From NCBI GenBank assembly GCA_046349435.1, contig JAXMCI010000004.1, positions 190,125 to 254,124 on the forward strand: a stretch of 64,000 nt of DNA, written 5' to 3'. This DNA comes from JAXMCI01 sp046349435 (GTDB lineage: Bacteria; Pseudomonadota; Alphaproteobacteria; Dongiales; Dongiaceae). The position numbers and the translations under genes are program-made. Positions 30,501-41,261 of the stretch are shown piece by piece (within the stretch, counting starts at the first letter, position 1; each line of letters begins with the position of its first letter). The notes under the pieces were generated by a model that did not search any database, was not told where the DNA came from, and worked only from the letters and a program-made list of their open reading frames with translations.

Positions 30501-33500
30501 ACGGTGCCGGACGCCGTGATCGCGCCGCTGCTGTTGACCGTGATGCCGCCGCTGTTGACCACGTTGGTGGCGCTCAGCGTCTCGCCGCCGGCGATGGTGA
30601 TCGTGCCGCCGCTGCTGTTGGTCACCGTCTCCAGCGAGCTCAGGTTGCCGCCGGTGACGCTCATCGTGCCGTTGTTGACGACGTTGTCGTCGAAGGACAG
30701 GTCGCCGCCGCTGACCGTCACGGTGCCGGAATTGGTGAAGGTGAAGCCGCGGAATATGACCGAGCCATGCCCGCTCAGCGTCGCCCCGCTGCCGACGGTG
30801 ATGTTGCCGATCTCGTTCTCGAGGAAGCCGCCCAGCATCTCGATGGTGCCGTTGGTGATGCTGAAGCCGGCGGCGAGCTTGAAGAGCAGGTCGCCGCCCG
30901 GCCCGATGGCGAGCGTCTGGTTGGCGTTGTTGACGGTGATCGACGAGGTGGTGATGAACTGCCCGTCGAACCGGAGGGTCGAGGGCGTGCTGGAATCGAT
31001 GGTGGCGTTGACGCCGTTGGAGATGTTGCCGCTGAGGATCAGCGTGCCGCCCGAGGCGGTCACCGTGCCGGCGCCGGACGCGATGTTCGCCGTCACCGTG
31101 CCGTAGCCGGAGAGCGTGCCGCCCGAGCCGATGGTCAGGCCGCCCGAATCCCGGAGCGTGCCGCCCTGCATGCTGATGGTGCCGTTGGTGATGCTCTCGG
31201 CGGTGCCGATCGTCAGGTCGCCGCCGGTCGCCACGGCCAGCGTCTGGTTGGCGTTGTTGATGGTAATGGCGCTGACCGAGTTGGCGCTGCCGGCGAAGGC
31301 CAGGGTCGACGGGGTGGCGCTGTCGATGATCAGCGTGTTGCCGTTGGCGTAGGAGCCGGCCAGGGTGAGGGTGCCGCCGCTGGCGGTGATCGCGCCGGTG
31401 CCCGTCGCGATGTTGGCCGCGACCGTGCCCGAGCCCGAGAGCGTCGCGCCGCTGCCGATGGTCAGCCCGCTGGCGTCGGTCAGCGTGCCGCCCGCCATGG
31501 TGATCTTGCCGTTGGTGATGCTCTCGGCCGCGCCGATCGTGAGGTTGCCCGCCGCGCCGATCGCCAGCGTCTGGTTGGCGTTGCTGATGGCGATCGCGGC
31601 CGCCGCCGTGGCGGTGCCGTTGAACTGCAGGGTCGAGGCCGAGGCGGTGTCGATGGTGAAGGTCTGGCCGGTCGACACCGTGCCGGAGAGGGTCAGGGTG
31701 CCGCCGGTCGCGGTGACCGTGCCGCCGCTGCCGCCGATGTCGGCGGCCACCGTGCCGAAGCCGACCAGCGTGCCGGAGGTGCCGAGGGTCAGCCCGCTGG
31801 CGTCGGTCAGCGTGCCGCCCTGCATCAGGATCTGGCCGTTGGTGACGCTCTGGGCGGCGTTGATCGTGACGCTGGCGCTGGGGCCGACGGTGAGGCGCTG
31901 GTTGGCGTTGTTGATGGTGATCGCCGCGGCGATCGTCGCCGTGCCGCTGAAGCGCAGCGTCGAGGAGGAGGCGGTGTCGATCGAGAAGGCGTTGCCGCTC
32001 GCCACCGTGCCGGAGAGGATCAGCACGCCGCCGCTGGCGGTGATCGTGCCGGTGCCGGCCGCGATGTTGGCGGCCACCGTGCCGGCGCCGCTGAGCGTCG
32101 CGCCGGCGCCGATGGTCAGGCCGCTGGCGTCGGTCAGCGTGCCGCCCGCCATGGTGATCTTGCCGTTGGTGATGCTCTCGGCGGCGCCGATCGTCAGGCT
32201 GCCGCTGGGGCCGATCGCCAGCGTCTGGTTGGCGTTGTTGATGGCGATCGCCGCGGCGGCGGTCACCGTGCTGTTGAACTGCAGCGTCGAGGCGGACGCC
32301 GTGTCGATGGTGAAGGCGTTGCCGCTCGCCACCGTGCCGGTGAGGAGCAGCGTGCCGCCGGACGCCGTGATGGTGCCGGTGCCGGCCGCGATCGGGGCGT
32401 TCACCGTGCCGCGGCCGGAGAGCGTCGCGCCGGCGCCGATGGTGAGCCCCGAGGCGTCGGTCAGCGAGCCGCCGGCCAGCGTGATCTTGCCGTTGGTGAT
32501 GCTCTCCGCGGCGTTGATGGTGAGGCTGCCGGACGCGCCGATCGCCAGGGTCTGGTTGGCGTTGTTGATCGCGATCGCCGCGGCCGCCGTCGCGCCGGCA
32601 TTGAACTGCAGCGTCGAGGCGGAGCCGCTGTCGATGGTGAAGGTCGGCCCGCTCGACACTGTGCTGGAGAAGGCGAGGGTGCCGCCCGAGGCGGTGATGG
32701 TGCCGCTGCCGCCGACCGCGCCGGTCACCGTGCCGAAGCCCGAGAGGGTGGCGCCGCTGCCGATGGTGAGGCCGGCATTGTCGGTCAGCGAGCCGCCGAG
32801 GAGCGTGATCTTGCCGTTGGTGATGCTCTGTGCCGCGCCGATGGTCAGGCTGCCGCTCGCGCCGACCGCCAGCGTCTGGTTGGCGTTGTTGATGGTCAGG
32901 GCGGTGCTGGTCGTCGCGGTGCCGTTGAACTGCAGCGTCGAGGCGCTCGCCGAATCGATGGTCAGCGTGTTGCCGTTGGCGTAGGTGCCGCCGAGGATCA
33001 GCGTGCCGCCGGAGGCCGTGATCGTGCCGGTGCCGGCCGCGATGTTGGCGTTGACGGTGCCGAAGCCGCTGAGCGTGGCGCCCGCGCCGATGGTGAGGTT
33101 CGAGGCGTCGGTCAGCGAGCCGCCGGCCAGCGTGATCTTGCCGTTGGTGATGCTCTCGGCGGCGCCGATCGTCAGGGCGCCGCTCGGGCCGATCGCCAGC
33201 GTCTGGTTGGCGTTGCTGATCGAGATCGCGGCAGCGGCGGTGGCGGTGCCGTTGAAGCGCAGCGTCGAGGCCGAGGCGGTATCGATGGTGAAGGCATTGC
33301 CGCTCGCCACCGAGCCCGACAGGATCAGCGTGCCGCCGCTGGCGGTGATCGTGCCGGTGCCCGTCGCGATGTTGGCCGCGACCGTGCCCGAGCCCGAGAG
33401 CGTCGCGCCGCTGCCGATGGTCAGCCCGCTGGCGTCGGTCAGCGTGCCGCCCGCCATGGTGATCTTGCCGTTGGTGATGCTCTCGGCCGCGCCGATCGTG

Positions 33501-35537
33501 AGGTTGCCCGCCGCGCCGATCGCCAGCGTCTGGTTGGCGTTGCTGATGGCGATCGCGGCCGCCGCCGTGGCGGTGCCGTTGAACTGCAGGGTCGAGGCCG
33601 AGGCGGTGTCGATGGTGAAGGTCTGGCCGGTCGACACCGTGCCGGAGAGGATCAGGGTGCCGCCGGTCGCGGTGACCGTGCCGCCGCTGCCGCCGATGTC
33701 GGCGGCCACCGTGCCGAAGCCGACCAGCGTGCCGGAGGTGCCGAGGGTCAGCCGCTGGCGTCGGTCAGCGTGCCGCCCTGCATCAGGATCTGGCCGTTGG
33801 TGACGCTCTGGGCGGCGTTGATCGTGACGCTGGCGCTGGGGCCGACGGTGAGGCGCTGGTTGGCGTTGTTGATGGTGATCGCCGCGGCGATCGTCGCCGT
33901 GCCGCTGAAGCGCAGCGTCGAGGAGGAGGCGGTGTCGATCGAGAAGGCGTTGCCGCTCGCCACCGTGCCGGAGAGGATCAGCACGCCGCCGCTGGCGGTG
34001 ATCGTGCCGGTGCCGGCCGCGATGTTGGCGGCCACCGTGCCGGAGCCGCTGAGCGTCGCGCCGGCGCCGATGGTCAGGCCGCTGGCGTCGGTCAGCGTGC
34101 CGCCCGCCATGGTGATCTTGCCGTTGGTGATGCTCTCGGCGGCGCCGATCGTCAGGCTGCCGGCCGAGCCGATCGCCAGCGTCTGGTTGGCGTTGCTGAT
34201 GGCGATCGCCGCGGCGGCGGCCGCCGTGTTGTTGAACTGCAGGGTCGAGGCGGACGCCGTGTCGATGGTGAAGGCGTTGCCGCTCGCCACCGTGCCGGAG
34301 AGGATCAGCGTTCCGCCGCTGGCGGTGATCGTCCCGCTGCCTGCCGAGAGGTTGGCGGCCACGGTGCCGGAGCCGCTCAGCGTTCCGCTGGCGCCGATGG
34401 TCAGCCCGCTGGCGTCGGTCAGCGTGCCGCCCGCCATGGTGATCTTGCCGTTGGTGACGCTCTGCGCCGCGCTGATGGTGAGGCTGGCGGACGAGCCGAT
34501 CGCCAGCGTCTGGTTGGCGTTGTTGATGGTGATCGCCGCTGCCGAGGTGGCGGTGCCCTCGATCTTCAGCGTGTTGGCGGCCGTGTTGTCGATCGCCAGC
34601 ACGACGCCGCTGGCGATCGTGCCGAAGACGTCCAGCGTGCCGGTGCCGCTGGCGGTGACCGTGCCGGTCCCGCTGATCGTGCCCGAGACGTTGACGGTGC
34701 CGCGGCCGCTCAGGTTGGTGCCGGCGGCCAGCGCGATGCCGCCGGAATCGTTGATCGTGCCGCCGGCCATGGTGATCGTGCCGGCGGTCACGTTGATCGC
34801 CGAGCTGCCGGTGCCGGTGACGTTGAGCGTGTTGCTGCTCACCGCCAGGACGGTGGTGGCGTTGCTGACCGTCACCGAGTTGAGGTTGGCGGTGTTGACG
34901 TTGACCGTCAGGGTCGTTGCGGCGCGGGCGATGACGACGTCGTCGCCCGCGGCGGGCACCCCAGCCGGGGTCCAGTTCGCTGCGTTGTTCCAGGTCGTGC
35001 CGGCGCTCCAGGTCTTGGTGACGAGGAGGCCGGCATAGGCGGCCTGGCCGGCCGCCGTCAGCGGCGCCGCGCCGCCGCCCGGCAGGGTCCAGGCGCCGCC
35101 CGCCGCGGCGGCGCCGACCAGCCGGAGGGCGAGCGCGACCGGCGCGCCCGCGGCCTCGGCCAGGGCGCGCCCAGCGCGGCGCCGGCCGCACCGGCGCCGG
35201 CCCGGCAGCTCCACAACCGGATCTCGCCGCCCGGCGCCAGCGCGCGCCCGAGCGCGCCGAGCTCGCCGGCCTGGCGCGCGACGCTGCCCGCGCTCCACGC
35301 GCCGCCGCAGAGGTCGACATGCCCGGCCTCGCCATGCGCCACGACATGGATCGCGGCCAGCCCGGCCCGGCCGGCCAGCGCCTCGGCCATCTGCCGCGCC
35401 GCTGCCCGGTCGGGCCGCAGCGCCACCACCTCGATTCCGGGCCGCAATCCCCTGAGCAGGGTGGCGCGGTCGGGAACGGCGGGATCGAGGAAGAGGACCT
35501 CGGCGACGTGATTCCTATGCATGCTCCCCACCCTCAT
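21590..35537 (-). CDS. Giant type I-secreted surface protein: DUF4347, ~108-residue repeats, collagen-like tract; multiply frameshifted
   Basis: Reconstructed as one gene of about 4,650 codons. N-terminus (35537-35165): a DUF4347 domain, AEVLFLDPAVPDRATLLRGL, then IHVVAHGEAGHVDL and EIRLWSCRAG. About 34960-26590: roughly 21 copies of a ~325-bp unit marked by NANQTLAIG, ITNGKITMAGGTLTD and GTVTASGGTL. 26420-25480: a unique beta-rich segment. 25470-22080: Gly-X-Y collagen-like repeats. 22080-21590: a C-terminus with HIDLTKILASAPLAHDLGNI and INLKDLLASN, resembling type I secretion C-terminal target domains. No signal peptide is present, as expected for type I secretion. One base is missing near 35167 and one near 33752, and many indels lie in the collagen tract; the frame before and after that tract is the same. 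It is probably an adhesin. No secretion genes are visible nearby. The ATG at 35522 is an alternative start. Confidence 0.75.
22080..22780 (-). repeat. Collagen-like Gly-X-Y tract, GAT/GPT/GTT/GVT-rich part
   Basis: Triplets such as GATGPTGATGATGVTGATG with Gly at every third position, built from 9- and 18-bp DNA units. It joins the secretion-like C-terminal domain to the 36-bp array. Frames shift near 22590-22690. Proline is scarce and threonine abundant, as in BclA-type bacterial collagens. Confidence 0.85.
22781..25465 (-). repeat. Tandem 36-bp array encoding a 12-residue collagen-like unit, indel-rich
   Basis: The consensus unit encodes GDAGATGATGAT; about 70 units fit in the interval. 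Many units carry small deletions that break the frame; intact runs, for example 24340-24540, show what the undamaged array looks like. The whole interval lacks persistent stop codons in its shifting frames. Confidence 0.85.
30523..31370. repeat. 848-bp internal duplication (second copy 26590-27437)
   Basis: The two copies are offset by exactly 3,933 bp, a multiple of three, and differ by only a few substitutions; alignment holds without gaps at every point I compared. Both encode the segment from NSGGITV back through FKLAAGFSITNGTIEM to GSYANGNTLIID. Confidence 0.8.
33335..34168. repeat. ~834-bp internal duplication (second copy about 31376-32210)
   Basis: The copies are offset by 1,959 bp up to 33752 and by 1,958 bp after it. 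The change is one missing C: GTCAGCCCGCTGG in the 31.8-kb copy is GTCAGCCGCTGG here. That base is also where the giant gene changes frame. Confidence 0.85.
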
Positions 35538-36382
35538 GGCGCGCACCCCTGCCGTCCGCCGTCCTGGATGGCAGAGGTCATGGTTCATCGTTCGCCGGGG
35601 GCGGGCTCACCGCGGCCGCCGGCGTTCCCGGGCCGGCGATACCGCCGGTCCGGGCCTTGTCGAGTCGAGGACGCTTGGCGCGGATCGCCGCGCCACGGCC
35701 CGCAGATCTCCCCCCTGCCGGGAGTCCGCCTGGGCAAGCACCGCCCCCACTTCACGACTGCCCGCCGCCCGGCCCGCCCCTCGCTCGCGACAGGACGGTC
35801 AGATCGCCCGGGTCGACGCTGCGGTCGCAGTAATACAGGACATCAATATTATTGCCAGCGTCAAGAGTATTGTACAGGCAAGATTAACCGCCAATAATAC
35901 ACACACTGGTGTGCTTGCGTGCTGTCTTTATCAAGAATTCGTGATCAGGAAATCATTGCCTAATTTTCTACTACATGGAGTGAGCTCACGGGGCGCCGCG
36001 ACCATGGAGCGACAGTCGTCGCCATCGGCGCGTATGCTCTGGGCGGGTCTCGCCTTGGCTTGCGAGATGTCGACGGGACATTGACGAACCGGCTGCGCAG
36101 CGATGAAACGTCGCGCGATCGCAGCGCCCGCGCGTTCCGCATCCGGTGCGGGCATGGGCGGAATCGGCGCCGCGGCGGCAGCGATCCTGCGTCGGCGACC
36201 GGCCGGCGCCGGCCGGGGGCGACGCGACGCTCGTCTCAACTGCCGGGTGCACGGCGCCGGGTGCCCGGCCCCGGTCGACGATGGCCCGGTCGATGATGAC
36301 CGGTCGACGATGATGCGGGCCCCGAGCCGGCGAGCCTCGGTGATGCGCCCGCCGGCCCCGGCGGCCGGGAAACGGGGCCTGG
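35538..36382. other. 845-bp intergenic region with an AT-rich block upstream of the giant gene
   Basis: No credible gene. The segment 35830-35980 is far AT-richer than anything around it and contains several promoter-like hexamers on the minus strand, for example TTGGCG-N16-CAATAC. An inverted repeat CACAC-TG-GTGTG lies at 35902-35913. It is the natural place for the giant gene's promoter and regulator sites, with a leader of several hundred bases. At 36270-36320 a CGGTCGACGATG-like motif recurs two to three times. Confidence 0.5.
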
Positions 36383-36646
36383 CTAGTGCAGCGTCAGCTC
36401 GGCCCTGGCCATGCGGAACGCGGCCGGGCGGACCAGCCGGGCCGAGGTCACCTGCACGGAGTGCAGCTTGCCGTCCAGGCTGCGGGTCCAGAAGTCGAGG
36501 AACTTGCGCAGCACCGGGAACTCCGGCGCCAGGTCGTAATCCTGCCAGAGATAGGTCTGCAGCAGCCGGGGATGGTCGGGAAGGTGGTAGAGGATCTCGG
36601 CGGTGGTCAGGCGGTAGTCGCGAAGCTGCAAGGCGAGCTGGCTCAT
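36383..36646 (-). CDS. usg: Usg family protein
   Basis: An 87-residue protein whose core LTTAEILYHLPDHPRLLQTY and WQDYDLAPEFPVLRKFLDFW is near-diagnostic for the alphaproteobacterial Usg family (COG5425). Its old link to tryptophan biosynthesis is positional and its function is unknown. The ATG at 36646 follows GAGGGTGGG; the longer frame to 36712 adds an unconserved tail. It is transcribed away from groESL and may be the first gene before the giant surface-protein gene, although 845 bp separate them. Confidence 0.88.
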   Translation of the reverse strand: MSQLALQLRDYRLTTAEILYHLPDHPRLLQTYLWQDYDLAPEFPVLRKFLDFWTRSLDGKLHSVQVTSARLVRPAAFRMARAELTLH

Positions 36647-36809
36647 GAATCCCACCCTCGATTCTGGATTCTGCTCCCTGACGATAATGCGCCGGAATCG
36701 CGAAGGTGTCATGAGAAATGTAATATTTTCAATAGTTTAGCAGCCTCCAGCCGAGACTGCTGCCAAGCCGGCCGCGGTGCCGGGGCAGGACGCGCGCCAG
36801 CGTCCGCCC

Positions 36810-36837
36810 TTGACAAGCGGGACGCCTTCCCTTAGAT
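36810..36837 (+). promoter_or_regulatory. groESL promoter
   Basis: TTGACA (36810-36815), a 16-bp spacer and TTAGAT (36832-36837). The predicted start falls at about 36844, inside the CIRCE operator, so HrcA binding would block it. Confidence 0.75.
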
Positions 36838-36839
36838 CG

Positions 36840-36866
36840 CTGGCACTCCCTGAGCGAGAGTGCTAG
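36840..36866 (+). promoter_or_regulatory. CIRCE operator (HrcA site)
   Basis: CTGGCACTC-N9-GAGTGCTAG, an inverted repeat matching the CIRCE consensus TTAGCACTC-N9-GAGTGCTAA with only outer mismatches. HrcA bound here represses groESL in the absence of heat stress. No hrcA gene is in the window. Confidence 0.92.
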
Positions 36867-36936
36867 CAACGCGCGCTGACGGGGTCGGAATAACCGGCCC
36901 CAAGGGTTTCAGACCTGAGAAAGACGGAGGATCGCA

Positions 36937-37251
36937 ATGAAGTTCCGACCGCTGCATGACCGCGTCCTGGTGCGCCGCGTGGCGTCCGAGGAGAAGACGG
37001 CTGGCGGCATCATCATCCCGGACACCGCCAAGGAGAAGCCGATGGAGGGCGAGGTCGTCGCCGTCGGCGATGGCGCGCGCTCCGAGGATGGCAAGATCAC
37101 CCCGATGGCGGTGAAGGCGGGCGACCGCATCCTGTTCGGCAAGTGGTCCGGCACCGAGGTCAAGATCGACGGCGAGGAGCTGCTGATCATGAAGGAGTCG
37201 GACATCATGGGCATCATCGAGGAGACCCCGTCCAAGCGCCGGGCCGCCTGA
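36937..37251 (+). CDS. groES: Co-chaperonin GroES
   Basis: A 104-residue protein, slightly longer than usual by a short basic tail (ETPSKRRAA). MKFRPLHDRVLVRR, the mobile loop EEKTAGGIIIPDTAKEKP and KWSGTEVKIDGEELLIM are all standard. GGAGG lies 7-8 nt before the ATG. It caps the GroEL chamber and is first in the heat-shock operon, 55 bp before groEL, downstream of CIRCE. Confidence 0.97.
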   Translation: MKFRPLHDRVLVRRVASEEKTAGGIIIPDTAKEKPMEGEVVAVGDGARSEDGKITPMAVKAGDRILFGKWSGTEVKIDGEELLIMKESDIMGIIEETPSKRRAA

Positions 37252-37306
37252 GGCGCCCCGCTCGGACGAACAGCAGGTCTCTAGGAAGGAATAGGGAAAG
37301 AAGAAA

Positions 37307-38955
<1,649 letters not shown>

Positions 38956-38994
38956 AGTCCGGTTCCCAAGCAGCCCGTCACAACGCGAAGATGG

Positions 38995-39023
38995 GGGCCG
39001 CGCCGTAAGGCGCAGCCCTTTTT
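38995..39023 (+). terminator. groESL rho-independent terminator
   Basis: GGGC(C)GCGCC and GGCGC(A)GCCC form a stem of 9 pairs with one internal mismatch and a GTAA loop, followed by TTTTT. It lies 40 bp after the groEL stop. Confidence 0.88.
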
Positions 39024-39509
39024 CTTATGCTTATGGCCACGACGAGGATGTCGCCTCCTACGGGATCGGGGAACTCAGCGGAGGTCACCGTCGTGCAAAG
39101 CTCGACCTTGTCCCCCACAGGCCAGAGTTCCACTCCGCCAACCCCATGCGGCTGAACGCAGGCCGCTCTAGACACTATCGCGCTCGCGCCTGTCCGGAGT
39201 TAGGCTGATCCCGGGGGGCTACCTGTGCCCAGAAGCGCACAAGATCCCTGCGCGACATTGGCGGCGGAGTCACTTCCTGAGGGAAATGATGGACATCAAC
39301 GGCACAAATGCCCACGTCGCGCGGCGCGACCTGCCCGACCTTGCCAGCCGCCCTGAGCAGCCCGAGACAACGCTGAGGTACGAGGGCTCGTCCCCGTCGC
39401 TTGCGTGCCGCACCATTTCAGCCCAACGTGGCCGCATGCGTCGGTTCCGCACCGATCGTTCCCGGCGACTACTCAGCCGAAAAAGGCCAATCGTCAATTG
39501 GAGGTCTTC
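39024..39509. other. Intergenic region at the left edge of a lower-GC island
   Basis: About 490 bp without a convincing gene. Short overlapping frames on both strands have no ribosome-binding sites or recognisable products. Base composition drops here and stays low to about 45,030. It should hold the promoter of the two-gene island, but I could not pick a convincing one. Confidence 0.5.
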
Positions 39510-41210
39510 ATGGGGGCTTCTCAATCCAACCTGTCGGGTGCCGGATATGGAATCGACTTCGTCCTCGCCGTTACCCAGAGAAGTCTCAATGCAACCATCA
39601 AGAGCTTGTTGCTGGACCTGAAGGAACCGATCGTAATCTTTTGCGTGTGCGTCGATGACAACAATAAGCCCTACGTCGTCGATTACGAGAAGTTGAAGTC
39701 GAACGCCAAGGGCAGCGATCCGTTCGCAATCTCAGCGGGCGCGGACCCCAATGTCGATTCAGACCTGAAAAACCTGTACGATGCGGGCTTCCTCGCAGCG
39801 TTCAGGGCACGCCTCGGCATCCCGGCCGCCTACAGCGACCCCGAAGTGATCCCCGATATCGTGCGGTTCATCGACAAGGACACCGTGCAGTTTCGGATGA
39901 TGTGCTCGGAGTTCGCGATCGTCGAGCTCGCGGTGGGGCGAAGCAAACGATTCTGGACCAGCGTCTCGCAGGGTGCAAGTGAAGCCTGGCTTTTCTCTTC
40001 GGTCGTCGGCATTCGCACGCAAGTGACGGACCCGAAATCCGGAGCACTTCCGCCCGCCGTGGCGAAGAGGGCTGACGCCCTGATGGGACGTGGGGAGACG
40101 TTCAGCGTTCGGCAGTTCCTGTTCGATCTTTCGACTGCCGCGCTCAACGAAACACCGACGATCCAGGGTGTGCCGCCGGGGAGCGCCTCCATGTCGCTCC
40201 TCACGCAATATTTTGTCGGCCTGTACTTCGAAGAGCTCAAGAAGCGCGGCGAGCCTGTACTGGGCGTGACGATCACGCAGCCACGGAGCTCGTCGTCTGA
40301 CCTGGTTGTAACGGATGTCGTCAGACGCATCTGCCCTGTCGTCGACGCGCACGGCGTGCCGCTACCGACCCCAAATGACGACCAGGTGAGGCTGGCGACA
40401 CTCGCCTATTGTGGCGAATTCGACGGCGACCCGTTGCCGGCGGATGCGAAGACCTTCGGATGGAACTGGGTGGAGTCTTCCGATACCGCGGATTGCCACG
40501 GGGTGGTGTCGGTCAGCCGGTCAGCGCTTGTCAAACACCTGCATTCGCAACTTCTACCCGTGGCGACGAATTGCTCCTTCGCGCCGGAGTGCCGCTTCAT
40601 CATGCGGTCCGACGGCATGCATTTCTTCTCGCTGCTCACCCCAGGCCAAGTCCCGGCGGTCACCGTGCCGCCGACGGGAAAGGGCGTGCTGGCGTATTCG
40701 TACCATCCGCAAACCGCGGTCGGCACCTGGGGCATCACAAGCCACGATGCGTTTCTTGCGAAGGCAAAGCTTGGCGCCAGCTACGACCTTACGGTGCAGT
40801 TCGATGGCTCAGCGATCACGATCCAGCAACATCTGAAGATCTACTTTTACATCTGGAGCGGCGTCGTCTTCAGGGATGGCAACATCGTCGATAGAAAAGT
40901 CACCGACGTCTTCACGCTGTCAACGGCTGACGGGGTGCTGTCGATCCAACCGAGCGGGGCCGTCGACGACGCCTCAACGTCGCTTGATCTGAATGGATTT
41001 GATAAGTGGTTCGCGGATGTTTGTACAATTTCTATTGCACAAGCAGAAGGGATCGCTAAGAGGATGACGAGTTTGAAGCTCGCTGATATCCCCGTGACGA
41101 TGATCAGTGACTTTGTGTTTCCTGGAGGTGACGCCTTCATATTGAAAGATGCCGCTTTTTCAGGTTCTCAAGATCTGGTCTGCCGGATTACATACTCACA
41201 TCCGAAATGA
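39510..41210 (+). CDS. Unknown 566-residue protein, possibly TULIP/P47-like
   Basis: Start at 39510 with GGAGG 5 nt upstream; the frame is open to 39405 but that part looks non-coding. There is no signal peptide or membrane segment. The N-terminus (YGIDFVLAVTQRSLNATIKS) has the wording of proteins that start a lipid-binding TULIP-type domain, such as clostridial P47. Other segments are NPYVVDYEKL-like KPYVVDYEKL, FRMMCSEFAIVELAVG, LTQYFVGLYFEELKK and VLAYSYHP. I recall uncharacterised fungal and bacterial proteins of this type, without a database check. Codon use is markedly less GC-rich than that of its neighbours. It is 51 bp upstream of the next large gene and probably co-transcribed with it. 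Confidence 0.6.
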   Translation: MGASQSNLSGAGYGIDFVLAVTQRSLNATIKSLLLDLKEPIVIFCVCVDDNNKPYVVDYEKLKSNAKGSDPFAISAGADPNVDSDLKNLYDAGFLAAFRARLGIPAAYSDPEVIPDIVRFIDKDTVQFRMMCSEFAIVELAVGRSKRFWTSVSQGASEAWLFSSVVGIRTQVTDPKSGALPPAVAKRADALMGRGETFSVRQFLFDLSTAALNETPTIQGVPPGSASMSLLTQYFVGLYFEELKKRGEPVLGVTITQPRSSSSDLVVTDVVRRICPVVDAHGVPLPTPNDDQVRLATLAYCGEFDGDPLPADAKTFGWNWVESSDTADCHGVVSVSRSALVKHLHSQLLPVATNCSFAPECRFIMRSDGMHFFSLLTPGQVPAVTVPPTGKGVLAYSYHPQTAVGTWGITSHDAFLAKAKLGASYDLTVQFDGSAITIQQHLKIYFYIWSGVVFRDGNIVDRKVTDVFTLSTADGVLSIQPSGAVDDASTSLDLNGFDKWFADVCTISIAQAEGIAKRMTSLKLADIPVTMISDFVFPGGDAFILKDAAFSGSQDLVCRITYSHPK

Positions 41211-41261
41211 AGCTCGCCGAGGCGATGGCCCATCTCTCCCCGCCACCCAGGAGCGCTGCTC

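Larger units (their letters stand above)
26590..34960 (-). repeat. About 21 imperfect ~325-bp repeats of the giant surface protein
   Basis: The [NS][AV]NQ[TR]L motif recurs at intervals of 322-331 bp between about 31570 and 34510, with looser spacing further on. Units predict parallel beta-strands, as in filamentous-haemagglutinin-like or autotransporter-type passenger repeats. Two long near-identical blocks lie inside (listed separately). Confidence 0.85.

Noticed and set aside
28742..35038. 2,098-codon open frame on the plus strand, plus other long plus-strand frames at 25-34 kb
   Set aside because: They are the antisense of the repeat-rich giant gene. The periodic, stop-free text (ADGQ, VGDALGG and similar) follows the 325-bp repeat of the other strand and matches no protein family.
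23357..35347. A single 3,996-codon frame as the true giant protein
   Set aside because: Its first ~530 codons are the wrong frame (Arg/Ala-rich), and its end after ~25340 leaves the Gly-X-Y pattern; the real product must switch frames at about 35167, 33752 and in the collagen tract.
36060..36380. Small genes in the gap before usg
   Set aside because: Frames on both strands overlap each other, are Arg/Ala-rich and have no ribosome-binding site or family match.
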